A DNA stretch of 64,000 nucleotides from Hirsutella rhossiliensis (Eukaryota > Ascomycota > Sordariomycetes > Hypocreales > Ophiocordycipitaceae): NCBI RefSeq assembly GCF_020360975.1, contig NW_025408667.1, forward strand, positions 248,001 to 312,000, given 5' to 3'. Every line of letters begins with the position of its first letter. Position 1 is the first letter of the stretch. The translations under genes and the position numbers were made by a program. The notes beneath the pieces are model-generated. The model was not told where the DNA came from, did not search any database, and worked only from the letters and a program-made list of their open reading frames with translations. This document shows positions 46,768 through 60,018 of this stretch, one piece after another.

Positions 46768-49700
46768 AGTAAGTTCTCTTAAAGAGAGATATAAGAAGTA
46801 TATATAAAATATATAAAGGTAAAATTAAAAGTAAGGGGTTAGATAGGTAGGGCAGAGATATTTAATTTATATAGGGGCAGTAATTATAGTAAGGGAGTAA
46901 TTTTTATATTACCTTAATTATCCCTCTTTTCTCTATCTAACGCCCCTCTTTATACCTATCTAGTATCTTAATTAATAAAGAAAATCATACTTAAAGAAGC
47001 TACTAATATCCTCTTAACTACTAAGCTTTTTACTAGTTTTTCCCCTCCTTTTAAGCCGTTACTAGTATATCCGTCTTATTCCTAGCTACCTTTATAAGAA
47101 GCTATCGCTACTTCTATATCCTATCTTACCCTTACCTTCTTCTTTATACTTCCTTTTACCTCCTTCTTTAAAATAAGGTTTTTTGCTTCCTTAGTCCCTC
47201 TTACTAATAAATATCTCTAAGAACTATAAAATTAAGCTATACTATACGATATACCTATTTAGCTATAGCCTACCTTTATAGTAAGGGTATAGCTAATATA
47301 GCTTTAGGCTAGTAAGTATATAGAGGAGGTTCTTAGCTTTATATATATCCCTTTACTTAAGGAAAATAAGGGCCCTTTTAGGTCCCTAGGCTCTTTTAAA
47401 CCTACTTAAGGAATAAGGGTCTAAAGAAGGGAAAGTCTTATAAGAAAGGGGGCCTATTTAAAAGGGAGAAAGCTAATTAAATAAGGGGCCCTTTAAAAGG
47501 AAAACCTCTTTCTCTTTTTTAGCTATTAATATTACCTTCTTATATAGGCTATTAGCTCTTTTTATAGACTCTTAAAGCGGGCCTCTAAGGATAGCTTTTT
47601 ATAGACGTCTTCTAGCTTAATTTACTATAAAAAGATAGCTAGCTTTTACTTTAGTAAGGGCTTTATAAGACCGATAGCTTTTATTAATACTATTAAAACC
47701 TAACGGACGGAAATAAGTCCCTTTTAGACCTCTTAGTATAATAAATACTAATAGATATTAATATACTATAGCTAGGTTAATAGCTTTACGTTTTCTATTA
47801 AAATTTATATAGTTTATATATTATTATATTTTATAGTTAATAGGGACGGAATTTATAGTTATAAAAATATAAGTAGCTAGTTTAGGAAAATCGCTTCTTT
47901 TAATACTTTTAAAAGAGCTAGTAGCTTTACCTTTATACTTAAAGTTATAATAATAGCTTATATTAAAGCTCTCTAAGTAATAGTTCCTTTAAAAAGGGAT
48001 ATAATATACCCTTATAAGCTCTTTTTATCTAAGGAATTATCTATAAAGGATAAATTACTTAAAAAAAAAAGATTTTAGTAGCTAGTTTCCTTTCCTACCC
48101 TTCTAAGTATATACTATATAATCTCGTTAAATAAAGATAAAGGATAGCTTAGTTTACTACTTCTTAGTACCTAGGGCTAGGATTCTAGTTATACATAGCT
48201 AGCTAGGAGACCGTAAAAGAGATATCCGGTCTAATAAAAATTGCTAAAAAAAGTAAGGAGCCTACCTTTTATTAATATCGGTGTTTTTCTTACTCCCTAG
48301 CTTAAAAGGATAGATTAAGTAAAAGATCTTCGTTTAATATAGGTATAGAGGGAAGCTTCCTATTAAGGGAATTAGGGAGGAATTTATAAGTAACCTTATC
48401 GATATAGGCGTCCTAAGTAAGCTAGATAGTTCGTTAGGACTTATTTTAAAGGATTTAAACCCCTAAGAACTACTTTAGCTCCCTTAGCTTAGTTATCTTA
48501 TACCTTTATTATAGGCCTTTTATAGCCTCCCTAGTAGCTACTTCTTCTTCTTTTAGGTAGGCTTAGATAATATTATTAACGTAGAAGAAGACTATAATTT
48601 TACCCTTTTATATTATACACGGTTCCTAAGGGACTTTCTCGAAGCTTAGAGCTTTAAGGGAACCTATTAAATACTATTACTAAAGAAAGGGTAATCTTAG
48701 TAGTCTATATAAAGCTTTCCTAAGCTATAGAACCTTTCCTAGCTATTAAAAGCTTAGTAAAAAGCGTATATAGATAACTCTTTTTTCCTTAAAAGGGTAG
48801 TTAATAAAGGCGTTAATAGTATCTATCTAATTAAGTTCGAGGTCGAATTCTACTATAATAGCTATAAGGGTCTAAAAGGATATCCCTATTAAGGTAGTTA
48901 CCTTAGTAAGAAGATCCTTATTTTCCTACTAGTTTCTATAGATAACTAGCTAGGCTTTATACTTTTAAAGGAAGCTATATTTATTAATCTTATAGATAAA
49001 GACCTACTTATAGCTAAGGACTTATTTTCCTCTTACCCTTTCTTTAAGGACCTTTTTAAAAGACTCTATCTCTTTATATAAAGCTAGGTAGTCTTTCTAG
49101 GCCTAGAAAAACTAGTCTTTAAAAGGGAGTTTTTCTAGCTACTAGTAGTTTACTAGTAGGTTTAAGAGGTCTCTTTTATATACCTTCCTTACTAATAGAG
49201 GCTTAAAAAGCTAGCTTACTATAAATACTTTATAGGAACTATCTTTTATATACGTTAGATAGAAGTTAGAAAAACGATCGAAATAAGGAAGAGGTTAGTC
49301 TTCTTTTATATTAGGCCCTATTCCTTCCTTTGCTTCTTAAAGTAAGGATAAAACTATACCTAGGTAATCCTTTAAGAGAGAAAGAGGTACCTTTCCTACC
49401 CCTTTAAGGGTCGAAATAAGAAGACTAATAAAAAAAGCTACTTTTAAATCTTCTTATTATATAGGAGGAGGCGTAGGGAGGTAAGCGTATTCTAGCTCTA
49501 CTACTTTCCTATAGTCTCCTTCTTTATTTAGATTATTTAATCTAGTAGCTTCTTCTTCTTTTTTAAAGTTAGCGTTATCCTTAACTACTTTAACGTTAGG
49601 TTCTTCCTTTATTTCCTTATCTAAGACCTCTTCTTAAGACTATTAAGAAGGGGGAATTTAGATCTTTTAAATTAGCTAACGTTATAAGAGTAAGAGGGGC

Positions 49701-52700
49701 TATTAATCCCCCTTTTTATTAAAGATACTAGATTTATCGAAAATTATATCCCTAGTTAAAATAACCTTCTATAAAAGAGGAATCTAAATCTAATAGATAT
49801 TTATAGAATTATAACTAATAAGGTAACTAATAAAGGCTCTAAGATTAAGCTTTCTTTTCTTCTTCCTTTTTAGCTATATATTAGTAGTTATAGCGTATAC
49901 CTTATAGCTATAGGTATAAAAGTAAGCTAGCGAGGCCCTCTTTTTTATAAAGAGCTTAAGGGGGGATTTTTAGTTTATTCCTTAGTTTAGTTCCCTAAGG
50001 TCCTTAGGGTCCTTAGGGGTCTAGTTCTAAAAGTAATAGTCGGTCTTAATAACTTCCCTCTAAAGGTCGTATAGAAGCCTTATAGTAAGTCTTATTATAT
50101 AGGCCCTTTCTATTATAGTACCCCTTAATCTTTCTACTACTTTATTCTAGGCCTAGGTATTTAGTACTAATAAGAGGGGTAAAATATCCCTTTTTTAAAG
50201 CTAGTTTAAGATATCCTTTATAAATCGCTCTCTATTAAACTATATCCTTAGTACCTTATAGCTAAAGTAGGATTTTATTTAGTTAATAAAGTCTTAGAAG
50301 GCAAACTAATTATACTTACTTAGGTAGGTCTATAAGAAATAAGGGAAAACTATCCTTAAAAAAGTATCTATAAAAAACATTACCTTAAAAAAGCATTCTT
50401 AGTACTTAAAGATATTAGTTTAGTCGACCTAATTTTCCTTATATAGCTAGTCTAGCTATAAAGGGGTTCGTCTAAGAATTTATCTCTTAGTCTTCCCTTA
50501 GCTATAGTATTTATATTTAATAGTCTTTAGGCCCCTTACTTATACGCCCTATTATTAGCCTAGCTTATATAAAGCTAGGGGGCCTAGGTAACTTAGTCGT
50601 ATATACTAAAGAAGGCTATCTCCTTAGGCTATTAAAAGAGGGTCCTTTATAGTAGACCTATTCCTCTTAGTAAGGAACGCTAACCTCTTAAGAGGTTCCT
50701 TCCTAAGGATAAGTTAGAATTTAAGAATAAATTAACTAAATTTCTCCTTAATAAGCTTAATTATCTAATTCTTTTAAACTAGCCTTATAGGCTTAGACCT
50801 TATATCCTAGAAGATTCCTTCCTCTTAAAGAAAGCGAACGGAAATTAAGCTCGTTAAAAATAAAGGGTAAAAAGCTACCCTTTTTCGTCGAAGAATTTAT
50901 ATAGACCTATTAAGTAATTTTATCGTAAAATTTACCCTTTTATACCCCTTTATCTAAATAGTTAATTCCTTAGTAATAAGGTATTCCCTTTATACCTTCT
51001 TAAAAGACTAGAATTATAAGAGTATATTATAGATATTAAGGGAAGTACTAGAAATAAGGATAGCTAATTTTAGTAGGGGATAATTAAAGGGCTATAACTA
51101 TTAGTCTTAGCTTAGTTAATCTATAGGGAAGATAAAAGCTAGATTCGCTATAGTAATAATTTTTCCTTAAATTTTTAGCTCGAATAAGGGTAGCGGCCTT
51201 AGTTACTATTTCTTAGTAACCTAAATCTCGTTTATCTTCTTCTATAATAAGGGGTCCTCTTTAAGAGACTATTATATTATTTCTTATAGCCTCTTTAAAT
51301 AGTTAAATCCTTTAGGTCGGTTTTCCTTAAAGACTTACTAGTACTATAATAACCGATAGCCTAGGGATTTAAAGGCTAAGCAGCTGTTTCGTCTAGTCTT
51401 TTATTTCTTTAAGGAATCTTTATCTTAGTCTAGAAGGTCTACTTAAAAACCCCCCCTTTTTACCCTTTATTACTAATTTTAATAAAGAGGATTAATTTTA
51501 ATTAGTTCTTTAATTTTTCGACTAATAGACTAAAAGGTCTATTAAGGGACTAGTTAAGCCGGTCTAACTAATAGGACCAGGGCTAGGCCTAGAGTAAGAG
51601 GCGAAGCTAGGGCTAGGGTAGTAGCTATAGTTAAATATAGCGTTAAGGCTCTCGAGGGAGAAGGAGCTAGAGGGGCAGTAGTAGTAGCGGGGACTATAGT
51701 AGGAGGGGCTATAGTAGCTATAGGGGTAGTAGGTCGAGCCGTTTAAGTTAAATACTAGCTATAAAGGAATAAGACTACTTATTACTATACTTTAGTAGCT
51801 ACTTTATTTAGTTCCTAGCTAGCTTCTTAAAAGTTAGTTAAGTAACCGTTATTAATAGGCTTTATTAATAGAGATATATCCTATAGCTACTAGCTAAAAA
51901 TAGCTTTTATTAAAAAGTATTAATTAGCTTCCTTAAGGATTTCTTCTTACTTAGCTAGCTATAAAGAAGCTAGTAGGTTCCTAGTAAAAAAGGCTCCTAG
52001 CTTTACTATATAGGTCTTCTTAATATAGTTAGTTATATAGCCCCTTAAGGGAGCTATTAAGGTCTTAAGCTTTAAAAGCTACTACCTAAGGGTCTCTTCT
52101 TTTTAAAGAAAGATTAGCTTTATAATACTAACGGATTCCGTTATCGCTATATATATAGTAGTTAGTAGCTTTATCTCGTAAAGGTATTCTTTATAGTAAC
52201 TCTTATAGTTACTTAAGGTAGTAGAAAAAGCTCTTTAATATATAAAGGTTAGCTTAAAGAAAAAGGAAGCTCCCTTTATAAATTCTATTACCTTAAGATA
52301 AAGAGGGGGCTTTAAAGGGTCCTACTTATTAAAGAAGATTAAATTATAAATAGTTTTATCTATATAAGCCTATAGCTCTTTTACCTACTTATATTAATCT
52401 TAAGGCTTTATAAGAATTATCTTATAGACTATAAGGGCGGTAGAGTCGTTTTTCGATATTATTATAAAGGAAGGGTAGAAAAGTTAGTTAAAAATCGGCT
52501 TTTTTAATAAGAGGGGTAAAAGGAAGCTATAAGGGATATAAGAAATATACCTTTTATAGTAGCTAGAAGGTATAAGAATACTATTCCTCCTAAGGTTATA
52601 ACTCTTATAAAGTAAGATATAAGAAGTATATATAAAATATATAAAGGTAAAATTAAAAGTAAGGGGTTAGATAAGTAAGGTAGAGATATTTAATTATTAT

Positions 52701-52771
52701 AAGGGTAGTAGTTATAGTAAGGGAGTAACTATTATATTACCTTAATTATCCTTCTTTTTTTTATTTAATAC
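46768..52771 (-). mobile_element. Ty1/Copia LTR retrotransposon copy 2, right LTR truncated
   Basis: Aligns over its length with copy 1 (221-6547) in the same minus orientation. Left LTR about 46768-47253 (484-486 bp); right LTR starts at 52597 and stops at 52771 after 175 bp, where the LTR of another element begins. The RT box at 48566-48595 reads IVFFYVNNII, both Asp mutated. More heavily RIP-mutated than copy 1: for example the CAG-rich gag stretch of copy 1 near 5130 is (TAG)n here near 51680. Confidence 0.82.
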
Positions 52772-53368
52772 TATAAAAGTCTTTAACTATTATAAGTTAT
52801 AAGCTTAAGCTATAGCCTAAGCTATATAGTTATATATAAAGAGCTAGATCCTATATATATATATATAGGCTAGCTATATATAAAAGAGCTCTATATAGCT
52901 TATTAATATTATCTTATAGATAGTACTTATATATATACCTTTACTTACTTTATAATAGTATAAGCTATTAATTAATAGATCTAATAGATATCTCCTTAAA
53001 AAGGGTACCGCTTTCTTAAGAGAGTACCCTACTACCCCTTAAGTAAATAAGAAGTATTATAGCTATCCTAGAAGCGATTAAAAGCGCGATAGCTAGTAAA
53101 AAGAATAAGGTTCTTACTATACTAAGGGAGCCGTTTATAAGACTAGCGTTAACCCTTATAACCTCTATAACGCTAGTTATAGCGGCGGTACTACTAACGT
53201 AAAAGCCGCTTTCTTAGCTAACTTAAGATAGTAAGCCTAAGTCCTTTTACTTCTTCCTTAGCTAGCTATAAATAAAGTTTATAATAAATAAGAAATAGGG
53301 CCTAAATAGCTATTATAATATAGCGTAGAATTCGCTCCTTTATATACTACTAGAGCCCTAGATATAGC
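52772..53368 (+). mobile_element. Gypsy family 2, outer copy: 5' LTR and leader
   Basis: A 186-bp LTR (52772-52957) plus 411 bp of leader, matching 53369-53968 of the inner copy. The outer copy resumes at 59064 after the inner copy. It begins exactly where the right LTR of Copia copy 2 is cut. Confidence 0.7.
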
Positions 53369-54564
53369 TATAAGAGTCTTTAACTATAATAAGTTATAGG
53401 CTTAGGCTATAGCTTAAGCTATATAGTTATATATAAAGGGCTAGATCCTATATATATATATATAGGCTAGCCGCGTATAAAAGAGCTCTATATAGCTTAT
53501 TAATATTATCTTATAAATAGTACTTATATATATACCTTTACTTACTCTATAATAGTATAAGCTATTAATTAATAGATCTAATAAATATCTCTTTAAAGAA
53601 TATATTACTTCCTTAAAGGAATACTCTACCCCTCCTTAAATAAATAGGAAGTATCGTAGCTATCTTAAAAGCAATTAAAAGCGCGATAGCTAGTAAGAAG
53701 GATAAGGTTCTCGCTATACTAAGGGATCCGTTTATAAGACTAGCTTTAACCCTTATAACCTCTATAACGCCGGTTATAGCGGCGATACTATTAACGTAAA
53801 AGCTACTCTCTTAGCTAACTTAGGATAGTAAGTTAAAGTCCTTTTACTTCTTCCTTAGCTAGCTATAAACGAAGTTTATAACCGATAAGAAATAAGGACT
53901 AAATAGCTATCGCGATATAGTATAGTATTCGCTCCTTTATACGCTACTAGAGCCCTAGATATAGCGGATCTTTAGATTTTAAGATAAGGGCGGCCTTAAG
54001 GGTAAACGCGACCTATAAGACTTCTTTTAATACCTTATATATACGTTCGGCAACGTATAGAAGCGGGAGAAGGCGTAAGATAGGCTATAGACCTTTAAAT
54101 AAAAAGACGGATAAACCTTTAGCGAATTCCTCCTTAATTTTAAAAAGATACTCTTATAAGTAGCGGGGACTATAGTATAAGAAGATAGTATAAAGCTTAT
54201 ATAGCTATAGAATTTAATTACGCTAGCCTTATAAGAGCTACTTATCCTTATAATTATACTTACTAACTATAGCGAGTATATAAGCCGGTTAATAAAGGTA
54301 GTATAGGGCTATAAGTAAATACCGCGTTTTTAAAAGCTCTTTAAGCGCACGCTATATAGTAGCGATAGGATTACCGCCCCTCTATAAGATAAATAGCCCG
54401 CTATCGATATAAATAAAGATACCTTAATATCGGCTACTTATATAAACTAAGCTAAACGTAGTAAGAAGACGCTATCGACTACCCCTTATACCGCCTTATA
54501 CTTTAAGTAGCGGGTAAAGTAAGTAATAAGTAAGGAAATTAAGAAGAGGAAGGCTAATAGCTAC

Positions 54565-54606
54565 TACTTATATTATAGCGCGTTTATATACTTTATATTA
54601 AAATGC
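54565..54606 (+). other. Gypsy family 2 gag zinc knuckle, RIP-mutated
   Basis: TAC and TAT codons stand where TGC, TGT and CAC are expected; the last ligand TGC is kept. The outer copy at 59662-59703 shows the same pattern. Confidence 0.7.
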
Positions 54607-57429
54607 CCCTTCCTTTTAGCTAAGCGGCCTATAGCGGTTTAAGTAGTAAAGATAGAACCGCTCCTCGCTTTAGATAATAAGGAGGACTCCGCCCCTTTAA
54701 GCTTAAAGGAAAAAGAGTAGCTCTAGAGTAAAGACAGGCTTTAGAGCCTTAATTACTAGTACTAGTAAAAGAAAAGGAAGAGTTATCCGCTTATATAAAA
54801 GAGGAGGCTACTTTAATATAGGTTATAATTAATAACTCCTTACTAGTCGCCGCCCTTATAAATAAGGGCTACTAATACTATACTATAGTTAATAAAGCGC
54901 TTATATAAGAAATATAGGTACTAGTAAAAAGGATTGCCTTAAAGCGAATAAAGAGCGCCTTAAGTATAATAAAAGGTATAGTAATTAAAGGTATTATATA
55001 GCTAGCTATAAAGGTCGATAGCTACTATAAGCTTATCGTAGTATATATAATCCCTTAACTAAAGTTCCCTTTAATTCTTAGGAAACCTTAGTTATTATAT
55101 ATAGAGTTATACTCGATTTTATACTAAAAGAAGCTATAGTTTAAGCCTATATAATAGTAGGTCCGCTATAATAATAGTTCCGCGAGCATAGGACTAAGTT
55201 TATAAGCTTTACGCTTAGTATAAAAGGTCTTTACCTCTATCTTTATAGGAACTTTATAACGATTAAAGTAGGAGGAGGGTCGTATAGTAGTAGATATAGT
55301 AGTTTATATAGTTAGCTTAGTAGATATTAATAAGGCCCTTTAAATAAAGAAACTAAAGTCGCCCGCTAAGCTATAGTAGTAAATACTAAAGCGCTTTTAT
55401 AATCTTCTTTTACTATTTAAGTCCTAAAAAGTAAATAAGCTTAACTTATATAAGCTAAGGGTAAACTATAGGGTCGTACTCTATACTAATAAAAAGGGGT
55501 AGGAACTACTTATACTATTTAGGCCGCTATATAGTATATTATATATAGAGCTACTAGTACTAAAGAAGACGCTAAGGAACCTCTTAGATAAAGGCTTTAT
55601 TTAAGTAAGTAGCTCTAAAGTAAAAGCGCTAGTCCTATTTATATATAAGCTAAGGGGTAGGATATAGTTCTATTATAACTATAAGGCTTTAAATAGAATT
55701 ATAAGGCTAGACCGCTAGCTCTTACCCTTAATTTTAAATATACTTTATAACCTCTTAAAGGTAAAGTAGTTTATAAAGCTAGATATAAAATAGGCGTTTT
55801 ATAAAGTATAGATCTTAGAAGGTAATAAGTAGAAAACAGCGTTCTATACTTACTATAGCTTATTTAAGTAGCTTATAACGCCCTTTAGCCTCTTAAGAAC
55901 GCCCGCTACCTTTTAGTATTATATTAATAATACACTTTAAGACTTCCTTAATAAGTTCGCCTTTATATATATATAGATAATATTATTATCTATATAAGCG
56001 GATCTTATATAGACTATATATAGAAAGTATAGAAGTTTCTAAAGCGCTTTTAACTTTATAGGCTCTACCTTAACCTAGATAAGTATAAATTTAAGGTTAA
56101 GAAAGTTAAGTACCTAGGCTTTATTATTTATATAGGCGTAGGTATATAGGCGGACCCTATAAAGATCTAGGCGATCTAAGACTAAGTAGCCCTAACTATA
56201 TAGATAGGTATATAGAGCTTCCTTAAGTTCGCGAACTATTATAAGATATTTATTAAGGGCTTTTCTTATATTATAATACCCTTAAATAAGATTACTAAGA
56301 AGAGGACTACCTTTCGTTAAGGACCTATATAAAAGGGAACGTTCTATATACTTAAGGACTTATTTTTATAAGCCTTAGTACTACTTTAGTAAGACTTTAA
56401 CTAGTCTATAATAATTAAAGTAAACTATAGCGGCTAGGCGCTTAAAGGTACGCTTTCTTAGAAAGTAGATAGGTAGAAGTAACTAATAGCGTTTTACTTT
56501 TATAAGCTAACCTTAGTAAAGTAAAATTATACTATTTATAATAAAGAGATACTAGCGATTATTAGCTACCTTAAATAATAGTAAGTAGAGCTCTAAAGTT
56601 ATAAGAGCTTTAAGGTCTTTATAAACTATAGGAACCTTAAGTACTTTATAACCCGCTAGTACCTCTTAAAGCAGTAAGCCCGCTAAGCGGAGTACCTTTT
56701 ATACTTTAACTTCTTAATTAAGTACTAGCTAAGGTAGGACTCTATAGTCCTAGATATACTTTCTTAAAAGGATTAAGACTAGCTAACGGGAGCGGATATC
56801 GAGGCTTAGGATCTATAGCTTACCTTATAAGAAGCGCTATAGACTTATATAGGAGCTTCCTTAGTAAAGGAAAGCATAGTACTAATAGATAAGCTTTCCT
56901 TTATACCTTTACCTTAGTTTAGTAAGGAGGGATAAACTAGCTTAAGGGCGCGTATAGTATAGGTATTTTAAGATAAGGTTCTTTAACGCTTATAGGATAG
57001 GATATTATCTTTAGACTATACCTATAAGAGAGTACGCTACGCTATTAAGTTTAGCGCTTAACGCTTTAATCTAAAGCTAAAGCTAAAAGTATAAGTAGCC
57101 GACTATTATATCGATATATAAGGGTATTTATATTAGCGGGGGAGACTATAGGTACTAGGCGCGCTATATACTATAAAGGCTAAGGAGAAGGATAGACTAC
57201 TAGAGCTAAATAAATAGAATAAGCTCTAAGGGAAGCTAGTTTAGCTTATCTATAACTTTAGTATTATAGGCTACTTAGGTTAGTAAGGTATAGTAGTAAG
57301 CCTTATAAAGGATTTTTACTAGCCCCTCCTATAATATTATATTTACTACTTCCTCTATAACTATAATATCTATAGCTATACTAAGATTTAAAGGGCATAG
57401 CTTAAGGGGCTACTTAAGTAGCTTTTAAT

Positions 57430-58290
57430 TATCGTTATCTTTATTAGCTTTTTCTTACTTATTAGCGGTAGCGGCGCTCTCTAAGGCGCTAAGGCGGCCT
57501 TCTAAGCCTATAAGCTAGTTAGCGGCGGCGGCGGCTCTAAGGGTAGCGGGGCGGTAGCTAGTATTAGCGGTAGCGGTAAAGGTAGTAGCGGTAGCGGAGG
57601 CGAGCATAGCTAAGGGGACCGCTAATAAAGCGATAAAAGCGGTGTCTATAGTACCGGGTATATTAAAGGCGGAAGTAAGAGAGTAAAGGAGTAAGGACTT
57701 ACTTAGGTATAAGGCCCTATCGCTTAAGGGCGCGGAGGTTATAGTATATAGTAATAGTAGCGGTAAGGCGCTTCTTAATAGCCCCCCGCGCCTACCTATA
57801 TATACCGGCCTTCTAAGCCGACGCTATAGCGAGTAAAATAAGAAGCGCCGCCTTATAAGCGCGGCTAGCGCGCGCGTACTAGTAATAGCTACCGCCGCGG
57901 CGGCGCCTAACTTAGTTAAAGTAGTTAAGCTCTTATAACGTATAATATATATAGGGGGCCGAGCAGGCGGCGCTAGCCTATACTTAGCGCTTATACTATA
58001 AGAGGTTAGCGGAAAATATCTATTACGCTTACTTAACTATAGACTTATAGGGGTAGCGGAGATAGAGGCGGGGGCTAAAGGGCCGGGCGTTATAAAGGGC
58101 GGCGGGGACAGCGTTATTACCTTAAAGGGCGACGTAAGGGTAGCTACTATAGTAAAAGTAGTAGCGGCGGCGGTAGGCGCGGTAGTAAGGGCGCGGGTAG
58201 GAGCGGCGGTAGCGGTAGAGCTATTATCGGCCGCGGCTAGTATAGCGTTAATAAACGACTCTATATACTCTAAAAAGCAAGAGGTAAGAG
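57430..58290 (+). repeat. CGG/GCG-rich low-complexity region of Gypsy family 2
   Basis: Unusually GC-rich tract inside the element, rich in GCGG/TAGCGG units (Ala/Gly/Ser-type coding low complexity). CG remains dense although CA/TG are gone, so it marks sequence that RIP could not target. It lies after the integrase region. Function unknown. Confidence 0.5.
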
Positions 58291-59063
58291 AGGGAGAGGT
58301 AAATATATCTATTATAGAAGTTAATATAATAGAATATAGCCTCCTACTTTATAAGGTAGGGAACTTATTAGTTAAAGTTATTATTATTATTAAGGCTATT
58401 ATTACTACTATAGCTATTACTATAAGTATATATTAATAAAGCGGCTTATATAGCTAAGAATAAACTAATACCTTAGGTAAAGTAAAACTTACTTATTACT
58501 ACTATTATTATAGTTAAAGAAAAGAGAGAAGAAAGAAAAGAAAGAAAAAGGGGATACTACCTTATATACCCCTTAGTAAAGAAGGCTGCTTAAAGCTAAG
58601 GGGATAGGCAACCTAAGGCTTATATAGGTCCGGGCTAGCTACTAGCTACCTAGGGGGCGTATATAATAAGTTACGCCCTTATTTAAATAGCTAGCTAGCT
58701 AATAAGTATAGAGCTAGGTTCCGGCTATTTAAGTTAATAGGTATAGGGATAATAGGGCTAGTAGGGCTAGCACGATTAATAGGAAAGGGTAGGGTAGAGA
58801 TAATAGTATAGGCTTAATTATATAAAAGCTATTAATAAAGTAGCGCCGCGCCGCGCTTAAAGGAGGGTATTATATAAGAGTCTTTAACTAATATAGGTTA
58901 TAGGCTTAGGCTATAGCGTAAGATATATAGTTATATATAGAGGGCTAGATCCTATATATATATATATAGGCTAGCTATATATAAAAGAGCTTTATATAGC
59001 TTATTAATATTATCTTATAAACGGTACCTATATATATGCCTTTACTTACTTTATAATAATAGT

Positions 59064-60018
59064 AGATCTTTAGATTCTAAGATAAGGGCGGCCTTAGGAG
59101 TAAACGCGACTTATAAGACTTCTTTTAATACCTTATATATATGTTTAGTAACGTATAGGAGTAGGAGAAGGTATAGGATAGGCTATAGACCCTTAGGTAA
59201 AGGGGTAGGTAGACTTTTAGCGAATTCCTACTTAACTTTAAGGAGACGCTCTTATAAGTAAAGGGAACTATAGTATAAGAAGATAGCGTAAAGCTTATAT
59301 AGTTATAAAACTTAATTACGCTAGCCCTATAATAGCTACTTATCCTTATAATTATACCTTTAACTATAGTAAGTATATATACTATTTAATAAAGGTAGTA
59401 TAAGGCTATAAGTAAAAGCTATATTTCTAGAAGCTATATAAGTATACGCTATATAGTAGTAATAGGATTACTACCCCTTTATAAAAGGAATAGCTAACTA
59501 TCGATATTAATAGGGATACCTTAATATTAGGTACTTATATAGACTAAGCTAAACGTAATAGGAAGCTATCTTTAAATATCCCTTATACTATCTTATACTT
59601 TAAGTAGTAAGCGAAGTAAGTAATAAGTAAGGTAATTAGGAAAAGGAAGGCTAATAGCTACTACTTATATTATAGCGCGTTTATATACTTTATATTAAAG
59701 TGCCCCTTCCTTTTAGCTACGCGGCCTATAGCGGTTTAAGTAGTAAAGATAAAACCGCTCTTTACCTTAAATAATAAATAGGACTTTACTCCCTTAGGCT
59801 TAAAGGAAAAAAAATAGCTCTAGAGTAAAGATAAGCTCTAGAGCCTTAATTACTAGTACTAATAAAAGAGAAGGAAGAATTATCCGCCTATATAAAAAAG
59901 GAGCTTACTTTAATATAGGTTATAATTAATAACTTCTTACTTATCGCCGCCCTTATAAATAAAGGCTACTAATACTATACTATAGTTAATAAGGCGCTTA
60001 TATAAAAGATATAAGTAT
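59064..60018 (+). mobile_element. Gypsy family 2, outer copy: gag and protease part, truncated
   Basis: Duplicates 53969-54915 of the inner copy (gatctttagattctaag onwards, knuckle at 59662-59703, protease-like ending near 60000) and then stops. The rest of the outer element and the missing part of the Copia LTR are not found to the right, so a deletion or rearrangement happened here. Confidence 0.7.

Larger units (their letters stand above)
53369..59058 (+). mobile_element. Gypsy family 2, inner copy (5.7 kb), nested in the same family
   Basis: Bounded by 186-bp LTRs (53369-53554, 58873-59058) starting TATAAGAGTCTTTAAC and ending TATAATA, with a probable target duplication ATAGC/ATAGT (53364-53368, 59059-59063). 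Polypurine tract aaaggagggta precedes the 3' LTR. Gag zinc knuckle at 54565-54606 reads Y-LY-Y-SAFI-Y-FILK-C (CX2CX4HX4C, three ligands to Tyr). Protease site near 54840-54900 (ALINKGY, from a D-S-G-C type). RT from about 55580 (GFI.VSSSK, then WFIKLDIKWAFYKVWI) with the box YIDNIIIYIS at 55970-55999, reached after a slip in a TA run. Integrase region about 56950-57400. Confidence 0.8.
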
